NCBI GenBank assembly: GCA_019245755.1
Contig: JAFARC010000004.1
Location: forward strand, 1 to 64,000
DNA: 64,000 bases
From: Mycobacteriaceae bacterium
Lineage (GTDB): Bacteria > Actinomycetota > Actinomycetes > Mycobacteriales > Mycobacteriaceae
Direction of reading: 5' to 3'
Below the pieces are notes generated by a model, which was given only the letters and a program-made list of their open reading frames with translations, searched no databases and was not told the DNA's origin. Made by a program: the position numbers and the translations under genes. The stretch's first letter is position 1; every line of letters begins with the position of its first letter. Below, one piece after another: positions 1-8,189 of this stretch.

Positions 1-394
1 GGGCTTCCCAGGTGTGGCCGATGCCCACATTCTGCGGGCTTTGAATTTTGCCGCTGTAGTAGTCGGGGCCTTCTTGGGTGGCGCGGATGACGAGATTGGA
101 ATTGCCGTCGAGGAAGACATTTCGGCGATCGTCGCGCCAATGACCCAGAATCGGCGGTGTGACGTGTTCGTCCCAGTTGAAAGCCCTCCACCTGGAGTAA
201 TCAGGGGGTGCGCCGACGGGACCGTCAAACTCGTCCTGGAAGACGTAGGGACCGGCAGCGCCATCAGGCGGCGGGGTGGGAGGCGGTGGCACCGGAGCGG
301 ACGGGTAAGCCCGGGCCTGCGGTCCGGGGATCGCGGCGCCCAGCAGGGCGATCCCCGCCATCAACATCACGCTGCGACGATCCATCTCGGGCAC
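1..394 (-). CDS. secreted glycoside hydrolase family 16 protein (N-terminal part, runs off the window)
   Basis: Read leftward, this starts VPEMDRRSVM from GTG 394 (or ATG 385). It begins with a signal peptide carrying a DRR twin-arginine-like start and a hydrophobic stretch ending AQARA, then a Pro-rich linker. The mature part shows FQDEFDGPVG and NVFLDGNSNLVIRA, the opening strands of GH16 beta-glucanase-like hydrolases, and it resembles what I remember of M. tuberculosis Rv0315. The catalytic ExDxxE motif would lie beyond base 1, so activity cannot be judged. The protein is probably exported and acts on beta-glucan-type polysaccharide. The signal and family assignment are seen; the substrate is inferred. 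Confidence 0.75.
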   Translation of the reverse strand, partial: MPEMDRRSVMLMAGIALLGAAIPGPQARAYPSAPVPPPPTPPPDGAAGPYVFQDEFDGPVGAPPDYSRWRAFNWDEHVTPPILGHWRDDRRNVFLDGNSNLVIRATQEGPDYYSGKIQSPQNVGIGHTWEA

Positions 395-779
395 AGCAAA
401 ACGATAATCCAAACCATTAAAGCCGCAACGTCCGGGCCATTTACTGGTAGGCAACTGTCGCAAAGGGCTCCGACCAGACCACGTGACGGCGCAAATCCGG
501 CGGTGCCGTGGTTTGGCCCGTCGATGTGACGAATTCGACCGCGCCAGTCGACGCCGCATCGCTCGCACCGCCGTCACCGTTTCATGGCTGCGCGGGACCC
601 TTGGCGGGCGGACCCTCACGGACCGTGCGGCTAACATCAATGTCGTGACCCTCAACGTCGTGGCCGTAGCGATGTCGAAGATGTTGACGCCATAGGCTCC
701 TGCGATGACAAGAAACCGCCACCTGAGCACAGCGTTTAGGTCCGCCCCAGTGTTGATCAATCTGACCCTGACCGCCTGA
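395..779. other. intergenic, no gene seen
   Basis: About 385 bases between the divergent GH16 gene and the gene at 780. Short open frames exist on both strands, but none has family resemblance, a plausible ribosome binding site or consistent mycobacterial codon bias. It presumably carries the two divergent promoters; I could not pick convincing -10/-35 boxes. Confidence 0.4.
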
Positions 780-1841
780 ATGCCGGCGCGGCGGCACGCG
801 TACTTCGCGTACGGCTCCAACCTGTGCGTCATGCAGATGGCGCACCGATGCCCCGGGGCCGCCGACCCCCGACCCGCGTTGCTGGCCGACCATGACTGGC
901 TGATCAACCAGCGCGGCGTTGCCACCATCGAACCGTTCACCGGCACCCACGTGCACGGGGTGATCTGGCAGGTCACCGACCGCGACTTGGCCACGCTGGA
1001 CAACGCAGAGGGTGTGCCGGTGCGTTATCGACGCGACCGGCTGACCGTCAACACCGACGACGGGCCGTCCGACGCCTGGGTGTACATCGATCATCGTGTT
1101 GAAACCGGAGCGCCGCGACCGGGCTATCTGGAACGCATCGTCGCCGCAGCCATGCACCACGGCCTGCCGCATCGGTGGGTGGAGTTTCTGCGTCGCTGGG
1201 ATCCGGCACTGTGGCCGCAACGCTCCACGACGTCGGATTCGAAAGGTCCGCAAACGTTTTCCGAACTGCTCAGCGAGCCCGGCGTCACCGAGGAGAGTCG
1301 GCTGAGATCGCGGTTCGGCTTTCTGGCCATCCACGGCGGCGGTCTGGAGGAGATGACCGACGTGATCGCCGAGAGGGCTGCCGAGGCGGCCGGCGCCTCG
1401 CTGTATGCGCTGCACCATCCCCACCGCTACCCGCACCATCTTCCGTCGGCACGATTCCTTGCCGATGAGTCACCAGCGCTCGCGCAGTTCCTCGACCACG
1501 TCGAGGTCGCGGTGTCGCTGCACGGATACGGCCGTATCGGCCGCAGCACCGAATTGCTGGCCGGGGGCCGCAACCGCGAGCTGGCCGCGCACGTGGCACG
1601 CCACATCGCGCTGCCCGGTTACCACGTGATCCTCGACCTCGACGCGATTCCACCGGAGCTTCGCGGCCTACATCCCGACAACCCGGTAAATCGGGTGCGC
1701 GGCGGCGGCACCCAGCTCGAGCTGTCGCCGCGGGTGCGCGGGATCGGTCCGCGTAGCCAAATGCCGGGCGGTGACGGTCTCTCCCCGATCACGTCCGCGC
1801 TGGTGCGCGGTCTCGTCGCGGCCGCGCGGGGCTGGGCCTGA
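780..1841 (+). CDS. fusion: gamma-glutamylcyclotransferase-like domain + poly-gamma-glutamate hydrolase-like domain
   Basis: 353 aa, two domains. Residues 1-125 are a gamma-glutamylcyclotransferase fold: YFAYGSN at 8-14 (substrate loop) and LDNAEGVP with Glu77 in the position of the catalytic Glu. Residues 170-350 match the zinc poly-gamma-glutamate hydrolase family (PghP/YjqB, DUF867): AIHGGGLEE with His185 and Glu190, and SLHGYGR with His248. From memory the phage PghP zinc ligands are His40, Glu45 and His103, and the spacing here (5 and 63 residues) is the same. No signal peptide, so cytoplasmic. The fused domains could cut gamma-glutamyl chains and release 5-oxoproline; that coupling is inference. 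The start is the ATG three residues before the conserved part. Confidence 0.8.
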   Translation: MPARRHAYFAYGSNLCVMQMAHRCPGAADPRPALLADHDWLINQRGVATIEPFTGTHVHGVIWQVTDRDLATLDNAEGVPVRYRRDRLTVNTDDGPSDAWVYIDHRVETGAPRPGYLERIVAAAMHHGLPHRWVEFLRRWDPALWPQRSTTSDSKGPQTFSELLSEPGVTEESRLRSRFGFLAIHGGGLEEMTDVIAERAAEAAGASLYALHHPHRYPHHLPSARFLADESPALAQFLDHVEVAVSLHGYGRIGRSTELLAGGRNRELAAHVARHIALPGYHVILDLDAIPPELRGLHPDNPVNRVRGGGTQLELSPRVRGIGPRSQMPGGDGLSPITSALVRGLVAAARGWA

Positions 1842-1843
1842 CG

Positions 1844-1871
1844 CCATCCGCGCGGCCTGCCATTCCGAATA
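1844..1871 (+). promoter_or_regulatory. candidate SigK-dependent promoter
   Basis: CCATCC (1844-1849), a 15-base spacer, then CCGAATA (1865-1871). These are the -35 and -10 boxes I recall for SigK promoters in the M. tuberculosis complex. It sits directly before the DUF1365 gene, whose M. tuberculosis counterpart Rv0448c belongs to the SigK regulon. The expected transcription start falls at or near GTG 1878, so the message would be leaderless or nearly so. Confidence 0.65.
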
Positions 1872-1877
1872 CCGGAT

Positions 1878-2672
1878 GTGGACCGCATGGACACCCCGGC
1901 GCTTTACCGTACCCGGATCACCCATATGCGCCGTGCGCCGGCTCACCACTACTTTGAGCACCGCAGCTACAGCTGGTACCTCGACATCGACAACCTGCCC
2001 CGGCTGCCGCGGTGGCTCCGCCCCTTCGCGCGCTTCGACGCGCGCGACCACTTCGACGGTGTCGCCGACGACTCGCTGCGCCAGCGGATCGACGCTTTCC
2101 TGACCACCCACGGTGCGGCGGTGCCGGGCGGCCGGATCACCGCATTGCTGCAGGCCCGGGTGCTCGGCTACGCGTTCAATCCGCTGACCCTCTACTGGTG
2201 CCACGACCGCAACGGCGTGCTGCGAAACGTGGTCGCCGAGGTCCACAACACCCGCGGCGAACAGCACGGCTACCTGCTGCCGCGGGCGGACAGCCCCGTC
2301 CTCGCCGCCAAGAGGCTCTACGCGTCGCCGTTTCACCCCGTCGACGGGCACTACCTGGTGCGGGCGCCACGACCCGACCGCTTCCTTGACATTGCCGTGT
2401 CGCTACACCGCGCCGACGAGCCCGCGTTCGTCGCCACCATGCGGGGTACCCGCAGGCGCGCCGTCGCCGCCCAAGTGCTGTGGTTGCAGATTGCCGCGCC
2501 GCTTGCGCCGCTGTTGGCCCGGCTCGACATGGGGGTGCAGGCTGCTGTCTTGTGGCTGCGTGGGGTCCCTCGGGTGCCGTGGCGGCCAACGGTCAATGGC
2601 CACATTGGGATTGCCAACGCCGCTAGCCATGTCGACGTGACAGAATTACCCGACCCAAGCGTGGCATCGTGA
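1878..2672 (+). CDS. DUF1365 family protein
   Basis: 264 aa from GTG 1878; ATG 1887 is an alternative. The family core is clear: ALYRTRITHMRRAP, HYFEHRSYSWYLDID, LGYAFNPLTLYWC and VAEVHNTRGEQHGYLL. DUF1365 proteins usually travel with a flavin amine oxidase and a cyclopropane-fatty-acid-synthase-like methyltransferase in lipid modification clusters; the biochemical role is not established. In M. tuberculosis the counterpart Rv0448c stands before ufaA1, Rv0446c and sigK. Here it is followed directly by sigK, so those partner genes are missing from this place. A SigK-type promoter precedes it, pointing to autoregulated expression of the locus. Confidence 0.85.
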   Translation: MDRMDTPALYRTRITHMRRAPAHHYFEHRSYSWYLDIDNLPRLPRWLRPFARFDARDHFDGVADDSLRQRIDAFLTTHGAAVPGGRITALLQARVLGYAFNPLTLYWCHDRNGVLRNVVAEVHNTRGEQHGYLLPRADSPVLAAKRLYASPFHPVDGHYLVRAPRPDRFLDIAVSLHRADEPAFVATMRGTRRRAVAAQVLWLQIAAPLAPLLARLDMGVQAAVLWLRGVPRVPWRPTVNGHIGIANAASHVDVTELPDPSVAS

Positions 2673-2737
2673 AATACTTTGCGCCGCAGCGGGAAACTGC
2701 ATGACGACCGCAGCCGCTGGCGATAAGCTACCGCCCG

Positions 2738-3301
2738 ATGAGCGGATCGGCGCAGCACAGAAGCGAGCTGGACGCGTTGCTGGCACGGGTGGCCCGCAAG
2801 GACGTCGACGCATTCACCCAGTTCTACGATCACACCCGCGCGCGCGTGTACGGGTTGGTGACCCGGGTGTTGCGTGATCCCGGCTACAGCGAAGAAACCA
2901 CCCAAGACGTGTACCTGCACGTCTGGCGCAACGCTGAACGCTACAACCCGGCCGCGGGCTCGGCGCTGGCGTGGCTGCTCACGCTCGCACATCGGCGCGC
3001 TATAGACCGCGTGCGAACCGAGCAGGCAGCCACCCGACGAGAGTCTCGCTACGGCGCGGCCAACACCGATCCGCCTACCGACGTGGTCGCCGACTCGGCG
3101 ATCCTCGGCGAGGAACGCCGCCGGGTTGCCGAATGCCTCCGTACGCTGACCGACGCCCAGCGTCAGTGCATCGAATTGGCTTACTACGACGGTCTGACGT
3201 ATGTTCAGGTGTCCGAGCGGTTGTCGGCCAACTTGGCGACGATCAAATCGCGGATGCGTGCCGCGTTGCGGGGCCTGCGTCATTGTCTGGGCATGACATG
3301 A
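2738..3301 (+). CDS. sigK: ECF sigma factor SigK
   Basis: 187 aa, the usual ECF length. Region 2 is seen in [20 protein letters not shown] and [12 protein letters not shown], region 4 in [18 protein letters not shown] and [19 protein letters not shown]. The next gene overlaps by four bases (ATGA) and encodes its anti-sigma factor, the standard sigK-rskA arrangement. SigK directs RNA polymerase to a small regulon that in M. tuberculosis includes mpt70/mpt83 and the sigK neighbourhood. A candidate SigK promoter lies 0.9 kb upstream, so autoregulation is likely. The ATG start looks intact and I see no defect. Confidence 0.92.
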   Translation: MSGSAQHRSELDALLARVARKDVDAFTQFYDHTRARVYGLVTRVLRDPGYSEETTQDVYLHVWRNAERYNPAAGSALAWLLTLAHRRAIDRVRTEQAATRRESRYGAANTDPPTDVVADSAILGEERRRVAECLRTLTDAQRQCIELAYYDGLTYVQVSERLSANLATIKSRMRAALRGLRHCLGMT

Positions 3302-3996
3302 CCGGACCGTCGGATTTCGAGCTGCTGGAGTTGGCGACGGCCTATGCGCTGCACGCCGTGTCCGACACCGAGTCCGCCGACATCGAACGACGCGTGGCGG
3401 CCGCCCCCGACGCGGTTGCCGAGGCGTTCTACGACGAGGTGCGCGCGGTTCGCGAGACGTTGGCCGCGGTCTCCGCGACGACACAAGTCGAGCCGCCGGC
3501 GGTGCTCCGCGACCGGCTGCTGGCCGCGGTTGCAATCCATTCAGAGCGTCACTTTCCTTGGCGCGCAATGCTGCTGGCATCGGTCGCCGCGGTGGTGATC
3601 GGGCTTGGCGCGCTGAGCGCGGGGTTGGCGCTGCGCCCCGCGCCGCCGCCGTCGACCGCCCAGCAGGTGTTCTCCGCGCCGGATGTGCGCACGGCCTCGG
3701 GCGCGGTTCCCACCGGTGGCACCGCGACGGTCGTGTACTCGCATGAGAGGAACGCCGGCGTGCTGGTGATGAACAATGTCGCACCGCCGGCGCCAGGCAC
3801 CGTGTACCAGATGTGGTTGCTGGGCGACAAGGGTCCCAGATCGGCGGGCACGATGGACGCCAAGGCAGTCGCACCATCGACCACCGCGGTGCTGCCCGAC
3901 CTGGGCAATTCGAACGCGTTGGCGTTCACCGTGGAGCCGGGGAGCGGGTCGGCACAGCCGACCGGTCAGATGGTCGCGGAGTTACCGCTTAGCTGA
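3298..3996 (+). CDS. rskA: anti-sigma-K factor RskA
   Basis: 232 aa. The N-terminal cytoplasmic part ([18 protein letters not shown]) is the anti-sigma zinc-less ASD, followed by one membrane helix at about residues 86-108 ([20 protein letters not shown]) and an extracytoplasmic RskA domain with [19 protein letters not shown]. It should hold SigK at the membrane until regulated proteolysis releases it. The start overlaps sigK by ATGA, implying translational coupling. Its last eight bases overlap the end of the convergent YbdK-type gene. Confidence 0.92.
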   Translation: MTGPSDFELLELATAYALHAVSDTESADIERRVAAAPDAVAEAFYDEVRAVRETLAAVSATTQVEPPAVLRDRLLAAVAIHSERHFPWRAMLLASVAAVVIGLGALSAGLALRPAPPPSTAQQVFSAPDVRTASGAVPTGGTATVVYSHERNAGVLVMNNVAPPAPGTVYQMWLLGDKGPRSAGTMDAKAVAPSTTAVLPDLGNSNALAFTVEPGSGSAQPTGQMVAELPLS

Positions 3997-5083
3997 TCGT
4001 TGCTGCTGCCGCCGCGGCGATGACGTCGGCGACGTTGTTGCGCAGCCGCCACGCCTTCGTCTGGCGCATGGCGCCGTTGCCGACCTCGGCGACGCGGGCG
4101 AGCTCGTCGGCCACCCTGCGGTGCTCGCCGAGTGACTGTAGCGCCGGCCCGATCCGCTCAATGAAACCGGCGAGCAGGTCACGGGTGGGCGCCGATCGCA
4201 GACCTCCGGTCAGATCCACCGCCCGCCCGGCGAGGCCGTCGTGTGCGGCCTTCCAGTAGGCGGCACGCAGGGCGCCGGGCGCCAGCCGCGGCGGCGTGCG
4301 CCGCCGCCGCCGCTCGTCCAGAGCCGTCATCACCGCCGCCCGCATCAGCGTCGTCAGCAGCACCGATTCGGCGACCGTCGACGGCACGTCGGCAACTCGG
4401 ACTTCGATGGTCGGATAGTTCGACGACGGGCGGACGTCCCAGTAGACCATCGCGTCGTCGAGTACCGCGCCGGTGTCCAGGAGCACCCGTACGGTTTGGT
4501 CGTAGTCTTCGACGGACTCGAAGTACGGTGGCGGTCCGGCGCTGGGCCAGCGGGCCCACAGAATGCTGCGCCAGCTGGCGTATCCGGTTTCGGTGTTGCG
4601 GTACACCGCCGAGTTGGCGGTCAGGGCCAGCAGCAACGGCAGCCACGGGCGCAGCCAGTTGCTGACGTAAATCGCCGCTTCCCGGTCGGGCACCGCGACG
4701 TGCACGTGGCACCCGCAAATCCCTTGCTCGTGGGCGATCATCCCGAACTTCTCGGCGATCTGGCGGTATCGCGGTGTGTCGGTCACCGGGAACTGGCGGG
4801 GCACCGTTGGGGGCAACGCCACAGCCAGCAGTTGGGCGCCGCGGGCCTGCGCGGCCTCGGCTGCGATGTGGCGAAGCCTGGTCAGCTCCTCGCCCAGTTC
4901 TGCGCCGTCGGCGACGACGCCTGTCGTGGTCTCGACCTGGCAGCTGGTCAATTCCAGCTGGAGCTTGACGCCACGCCGCGCGGCCTCGTCGGCGACCGCC
5001 CGGTTGGCCGCCATCGGTTCGGCGGTGTCGGGATCGACGAGCAGGAACTCCTCTTCGACTCCGATGGTTGGATGCTCGTCCAT
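3989..5083 (-). CDS. carboxylate-amine ligase / putative glutamate--cysteine ligase 2 (YbdK family)
   Basis: 364 aa, family length. Motifs: [13 protein letters not shown] at the N-terminus, [23 protein letters not shown] and [15 protein letters not shown], all of the glutamate-cysteine ligase superfamily YbdK branch. These enzymes make gamma-glutamyl (or other carboxylate) amide bonds with ATP; most actinobacterial members have no proven substrate. From memory M. tuberculosis Rv0433 is the counterpart. Mycobacteria use mycothiol rather than glutathione, so a true glutathione role is doubtful. The gene is convergent with rskA and their ends overlap by eight bases. Confidence 0.88.
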   Translation of the reverse strand: MDEHPTIGVEEEFLLVDPDTAEPMAANRAVADEAARRGVKLQLELTSCQVETTTGVVADGAELGEELTRLRHIAAEAAQARGAQLLAVALPPTVPRQFPVTDTPRYRQIAEKFGMIAHEQGICGCHVHVAVPDREAAIYVSNWLRPWLPLLLALTANSAVYRNTETGYASWRSILWARWPSAGPPPYFESVEDYDQTVRVLLDTGAVLDDAMVYWDVRPSSNYPTIEVRVADVPSTVAESVLLTTLMRAAVMTALDERRRRRTPPRLAPGALRAAYWKAAHDGLAGRAVDLTGGLRSAPTRDLLAGFIERIGPALQSLGEHRRVADELARVAEVGNGAMRQTKAWRLRNNVADVIAAAAAATIS

Positions 5084-5107
5084 CGCATGTCGAGCGTCCC
5101 GGGTTTC

Positions 5108-5277
5108 TCAGCGGCGGGAGGCGTCTTGACCTCTCCCCCCTCGTCTTGAGGTTCGCCTCGACCCAGTCGGCTCTGCCCTCGTCTCCATCCGCTGGTTGCC
5201 GGTGACCTGGCCGATCTTCTGTTGGCCTTGCCGGCGAGCCTATCGGCCTTGTGCCGTGCGGTGTCGGCTGAACCCAT
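5108..5277 (-). pseudogene. decayed csbD-family stress protein gene
   Basis: Reading leftward from ATG 5277, the CsbD pattern appears piecewise in three frames: MGSADTARHKADRLAGKAN, then KIGQVTGNQRME, then GRADWVEANLKT, ending near a TGA at 5110-5108. Intact CsbD proteins read GK-x-x-GxVTGNxRL-EGxADxxxxxLK without breaks. Joining the pieces needs at least two single-base restorations, and two more would give a GEKVKDASRR-like tail. Each missing base would extend a doublet (CC, CC, AA, GG). This is either true decay or base-call error; the sequence alone cannot decide. Confidence 0.6.
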
Positions 5278-5408
5278 CGCCGTGTCGTACTTTCGTCTGG
5301 TTTGTCCCTCGAAGCCTGTCTCCCAATGGATTTTCGCCCGGTGCGACCACCGAAACGGGGTTTGCGCCGTCAGATGCGGGGGAAGCCCAGGGATAGAGAG
5401 GAGTCACC

Positions 5409-5684
5409 GTGATTAGCGCGCTTACCCCCAGTGCCGAGGGATGCGCCGCAGGCGTCCGGGCGCTGGATCGCGCGGAGGGCATTCTGGTGGGCCTGCGGCG
5501 CTGCCGGGTCGAGTCGGCGTTCGACGAGATCATCGGCGTGTCGCAGCAGCATGTGCTACCGGTGCTGCGCGTGGCCCGCGCGCTGGTCGAACTGGCCGAA
5601 GGCCGCGCGCCGTCCGACCTGGACGCTGCCGAGGTGGCGCGCCGACACTGGGGTGATCTACTGCCCGCGACGACAACATCATGA
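5409..5684 (+). CDS. small ANTAR-like protein
   Basis: 91 aa from GTG 5409, with GAGGAG eight bases upstream. The middle part, RALDRAEGILVGLRRC then SAFDEIIGVSQQHVLPVLRVA, resembles an ANTAR RNA-binding helical bundle (a 'GIL..R..s..eAf..i...Sq' pattern), but no sensor domain is attached. ANTAR proteins act as antiterminators by binding paired hairpins in nascent RNA. Whether this stand-alone form binds RNA is unknown. It is in the same direction as the LLM oxidoreductase that follows by about 100 bases. Confidence 0.55.
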   Translation: MISALTPSAEGCAAGVRALDRAEGILVGLRRCRVESAFDEIIGVSQQHVLPVLRVARALVELAEGRAPSDLDAAEVARRHWGDLLPATTTS

Positions 5685-5783
5685 AACCTTGACGGCGCAC
5701 ATGTTGCCACCGACCGCTCGCCGCCGCGGAGTCAGGACACCGATGGTTCAGACTGGTCAATAGCTGGGCCTACCATCGAGCCC

Positions 5784-6605
5784 GTGACAGTGAAGGACTT
5801 TCGTTTCGGTGTGGGTCTGTGGCCCAAGACCACCCGCGCGGCATGGCAGGACACCGCGCGCCGCGCCGAGGGCCTCGGGTTCGACGTCTTGCATGTGCCC
5901 GACCATCTGGGTGCGCCCGCGCCGTTCCCCGCCCTGGTGTCGGCTGCGGATGTTACGTCGGTGAAAGTTGGCACGTTCGTCCTCAACGCGGGGTTCTACA
6001 AGCCGGCGCTGCTGGCCCGCGATGTCGGCGCGTTGGACATGCTGACCGACGGCCGCTTCGAGCTCGGCCTCGGCGCCGGGTATGTCCGCGAGGAGTTCGA
6101 GGCGGCTGAGTTGCCGTTTCTCAGCGCTGGGCGCCGCGTCGAATACCTTGGACATGTCACCCGGCATCTGCGTGAGCGGATGAGCACTGTGCCGATCCTG
6201 ATCGCGGGATCAGGCGACCGGCTGCTCACCCTGGCGGCCCAGCAGGCCGACATCATCGGCATCGCCGGGGGCCGCCCCGACAGCGCGGCCCCCGATCCGC
6301 TGGCCGAGCGGGCGGAGTTTGTGCGGCGGGCCGCGGGTGACCGGTTCAATGAGCTGGAGCTGAACCTGGCGATCACCGCCGTGCCGCACGACAACAGCGG
6401 CGTGCCGGACCTGTCGCTGACCCGTAGGTACGCACCGACGTTGTCCGACGCCGAGTTGCTCGAACTGCCCGGCGTGCTCAGCGGCTCCCCCCGCGACATC
6501 GCTGACCGGCTGCGCCGCCACCGCGACACCTACGGCCTGACCTACTTCACGGTGCAGGAACACCACGCCGAAGGCTTCTCGAAAGTCATCGCCGAGCTGC
6601 GCTGA
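5784..6605 (+). CDS. LLM-class (F420-dependent) oxidoreductase
   Basis: 273 aa from GTG 5784. It shows the luciferase-like monooxygenase barrel: FGVGLWPKTT, GFDVLHVPDHLG, LARDVGALDMLTDGRFELGLGAGYVREEF and VPILIAGSGDRLLTLAAQQADIIG, matching the mycobacterial TIGR03621-like F420 group. It is predicted to use deazaflavin F420 (or FMN) to oxidise or reduce an unknown small molecule in the cytoplasm. It is shorter than typical 330-aa LLM proteins but in line with this subgroup. No partner gene is evident. Confidence 0.85.
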   Translation: MTVKDFRFGVGLWPKTTRAAWQDTARRAEGLGFDVLHVPDHLGAPAPFPALVSAADVTSVKVGTFVLNAGFYKPALLARDVGALDMLTDGRFELGLGAGYVREEFEAAELPFLSAGRRVEYLGHVTRHLRERMSTVPILIAGSGDRLLTLAAQQADIIGIAGGRPDSAAPDPLAERAEFVRRAAGDRFNELELNLAITAVPHDNSGVPDLSLTRRYAPTLSDAELLELPGVLSGSPRDIADRLRRHRDTYGLTYFTVQEHHAEGFSKVIAELR

Positions 6606-6689
6606 CGGGACCCGCCTGCCGGTGTTGGTCTGTGGGGACGAGATCGCGGGGTCAAGAAACTGATCACGCCGGTTTGGGAACGCGCCGGA

Positions 6690-7015
6690 TTGGCCGTCAC
6701 GAGGGGATCCCGACGCGCGGTGTCCGATCGGTTTCGTGCGGGACATCGTCGCGCTTATCGTTGCCGTGGCGTGCGCGTCGTCGCCGATTCCGGCGTGGCC
6801 ATCGATCGACGCGACGACGGTCGCGCCCTCGATGACGAACAGCAGCTGACAGGCGAGTCGTGCTGGGTCGCCGGGGCGGGCTTCATTTCGGCGAGCCGCT
6901 TGGTGAGCAGATCGCGGTAGCGCTGCAGGTGCGCGGGACAGCTTGATGACGTTGGGTCGGCCCAGCAGCGCCAACAGCAGGATGGCGAGCAGCATCAGGT
7001 CGGTTCGGCCGGTGT
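6690..7015 (-). pseudogene. TetR-family regulator remnant (C-terminal half, frameshifted)
   Basis: On the minus strand one frame gives HLQRYRDLLTKRLAEMK and the next gives GDPARLACQLLFVIEGATVVASIDG, which together read like the ligand-binding end of a TetR regulator. No helix-turn-helix half is found upstream, and the two parts are in different frames. I take it as a degraded gene. The boundaries are approximate. Confidence 0.45.
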
Positions 7016-7207
7016 TCTGAGCGGCAGAAACCTAGGGGCCCTTTCGAGGACGCGATCAGTTCGGCCGCGACACGAAACAGGCACCCGTTGGCCGGGCCGA
7101 GGCGTAACCCGGTCACCCGGTGCGGTGCAGCGGCCCGCAGCAATACCGACAACAGAAGCGACGCACCACGGCGGCCGCACGCCCCTCGACCTCCAATCAA
7201 CAAGGGT

Positions 7208-7646
7208 GGACGCATCTGCGAACGCCAGGTCCTAGACACCGGGAACAAGCACCTACAATCGTGCCCGGTCACCAAGATCTACCCGCGGCGCAACGCCGAC
7301 GGCAACCCCTGGTATGTCGAGTTCGCCACCCACTTGTGCGGCACGGTGCACCGTAATCGCATCGACACCACCGACGCCGATCGCGAACATCGCTACAACC
7401 GGGACGAGCACCTTCAAAAGCACGTCAAAACCGATAACGGCGACAGCGTCTACGACCGCTGCTATGGCTGGCGTGAAGATGCCGAGAGCCTCAACAACAC
7501 CCTTGACCGCACCCTCTATGGCGGACGCACGATCGCCTACACCGCCATTCGTCAGCTGACCTTCATTCTCGGATTCGCGTTGGGCCGCAAAGCAATCACA
7601 GCGCACCTACATCGACTACGACAAGCTCCTGAGCGAGCTTGCCTAA
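7208..7646 (+). pseudogene. transposase-like fragment beside tRNA-Arg
   Basis: One frame carries CPVTKIYPRRNADGNP, CGTVHRNRIDTT, HLQKHVKT, then YGWREDAESLNNTLDRTLYG and QLTFILGFALGRKA. The last part looks like the end of a DDE-type transposase, where the AES-N-L pattern holds the final acidic residue. No good start is present, and the sensible C-terminus (YIDYDKLLSELA, stop at 7646) is in another frame, so it is truncated and frameshifted. It lies 210 bases before a tRNA gene, a common integration site. The family is inferred from memory of similar mycobacterial fragments. Confidence 0.5.
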
Positions 7647-7855
7647 CGCCGCCCACCACGCCGAGGCTCACCCCACGCCGCCCACGCGCGCCCTGGGCGT
7701 CGTTGGATGTCGCCGTGCCCGCTACACTCACACTCGCCGCACCCCGACAACCAGGCCAATCGGCGGGAGCGGCACCAGGGCGCCGAGAAGCACCGCCGAA
7801 AACCGCCCAGCGCCCCCGCTGGCGAGGTTTGGTCAGGTATTCAAAGACGTTCCCG

Positions 7856-7928
7856 GCCCTCGTAGCTCAGGGGATAGAGCACGGCTCTCCTAAAGCCGGT
7901 GTCGCAGGTTCGATTCCTGCCGGGGGCA
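7856..7928 (+). tRNA. tRNA-Arg (anticodon CCT)
   Basis: A 73-base cloverleaf. The acceptor GCCCTCG (7856-7862) pairs with CGGGGGC (7921-7927), with discriminator A at 7928. The D arm is in TAGCTCAGGGGATAGAGCA, the anticodon loop is CTCCTAA with anticodon CCT reading AGG, and the T arm is GCAGG-TTCGATT-CCTGC. CCA is not encoded. All stems pair well. Tranposase and TetR debris upstream suggest the locus has been hit by integration events. Confidence 0.95.
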
Positions 7929-8189
7929 CAAGTATTTACGCAGTTCAGGGCATGTTTTCGAGTCCGAGCGGCCCGCCCGGAACCTAATCGCTGCCTAACG
8001 GCAATTCGTTAGCTCACTGCGCCGCCGACTGGCCGTCGTTGCTGGTCGGCTGGCTCGGCCTGTCACTCGATGGCCGGTGCTGGCCGGTCGGGGCCCCCGA
8101 CCAGTCAGCCGTAAGCCACCGCTACCTGCTACCGCCGAGCGACGATCAGTGCGACGGTATTGAGTGCGGGAACAGACTCAGGAGGCAAT

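Noticed and set aside
2351..3877. Open frame of 508 codons on the minus strand
   Set aside because: It covers sigK and rskA in antisense and is Arg/Pro/Ser-rich without motifs.
7088..7987. A 299-aa plus-strand protein
   Set aside because: The frame runs through the tRNA gene. Only its middle part looks like protein, and the sensible C-terminus is in another frame, so I call a transposase-like remnant.
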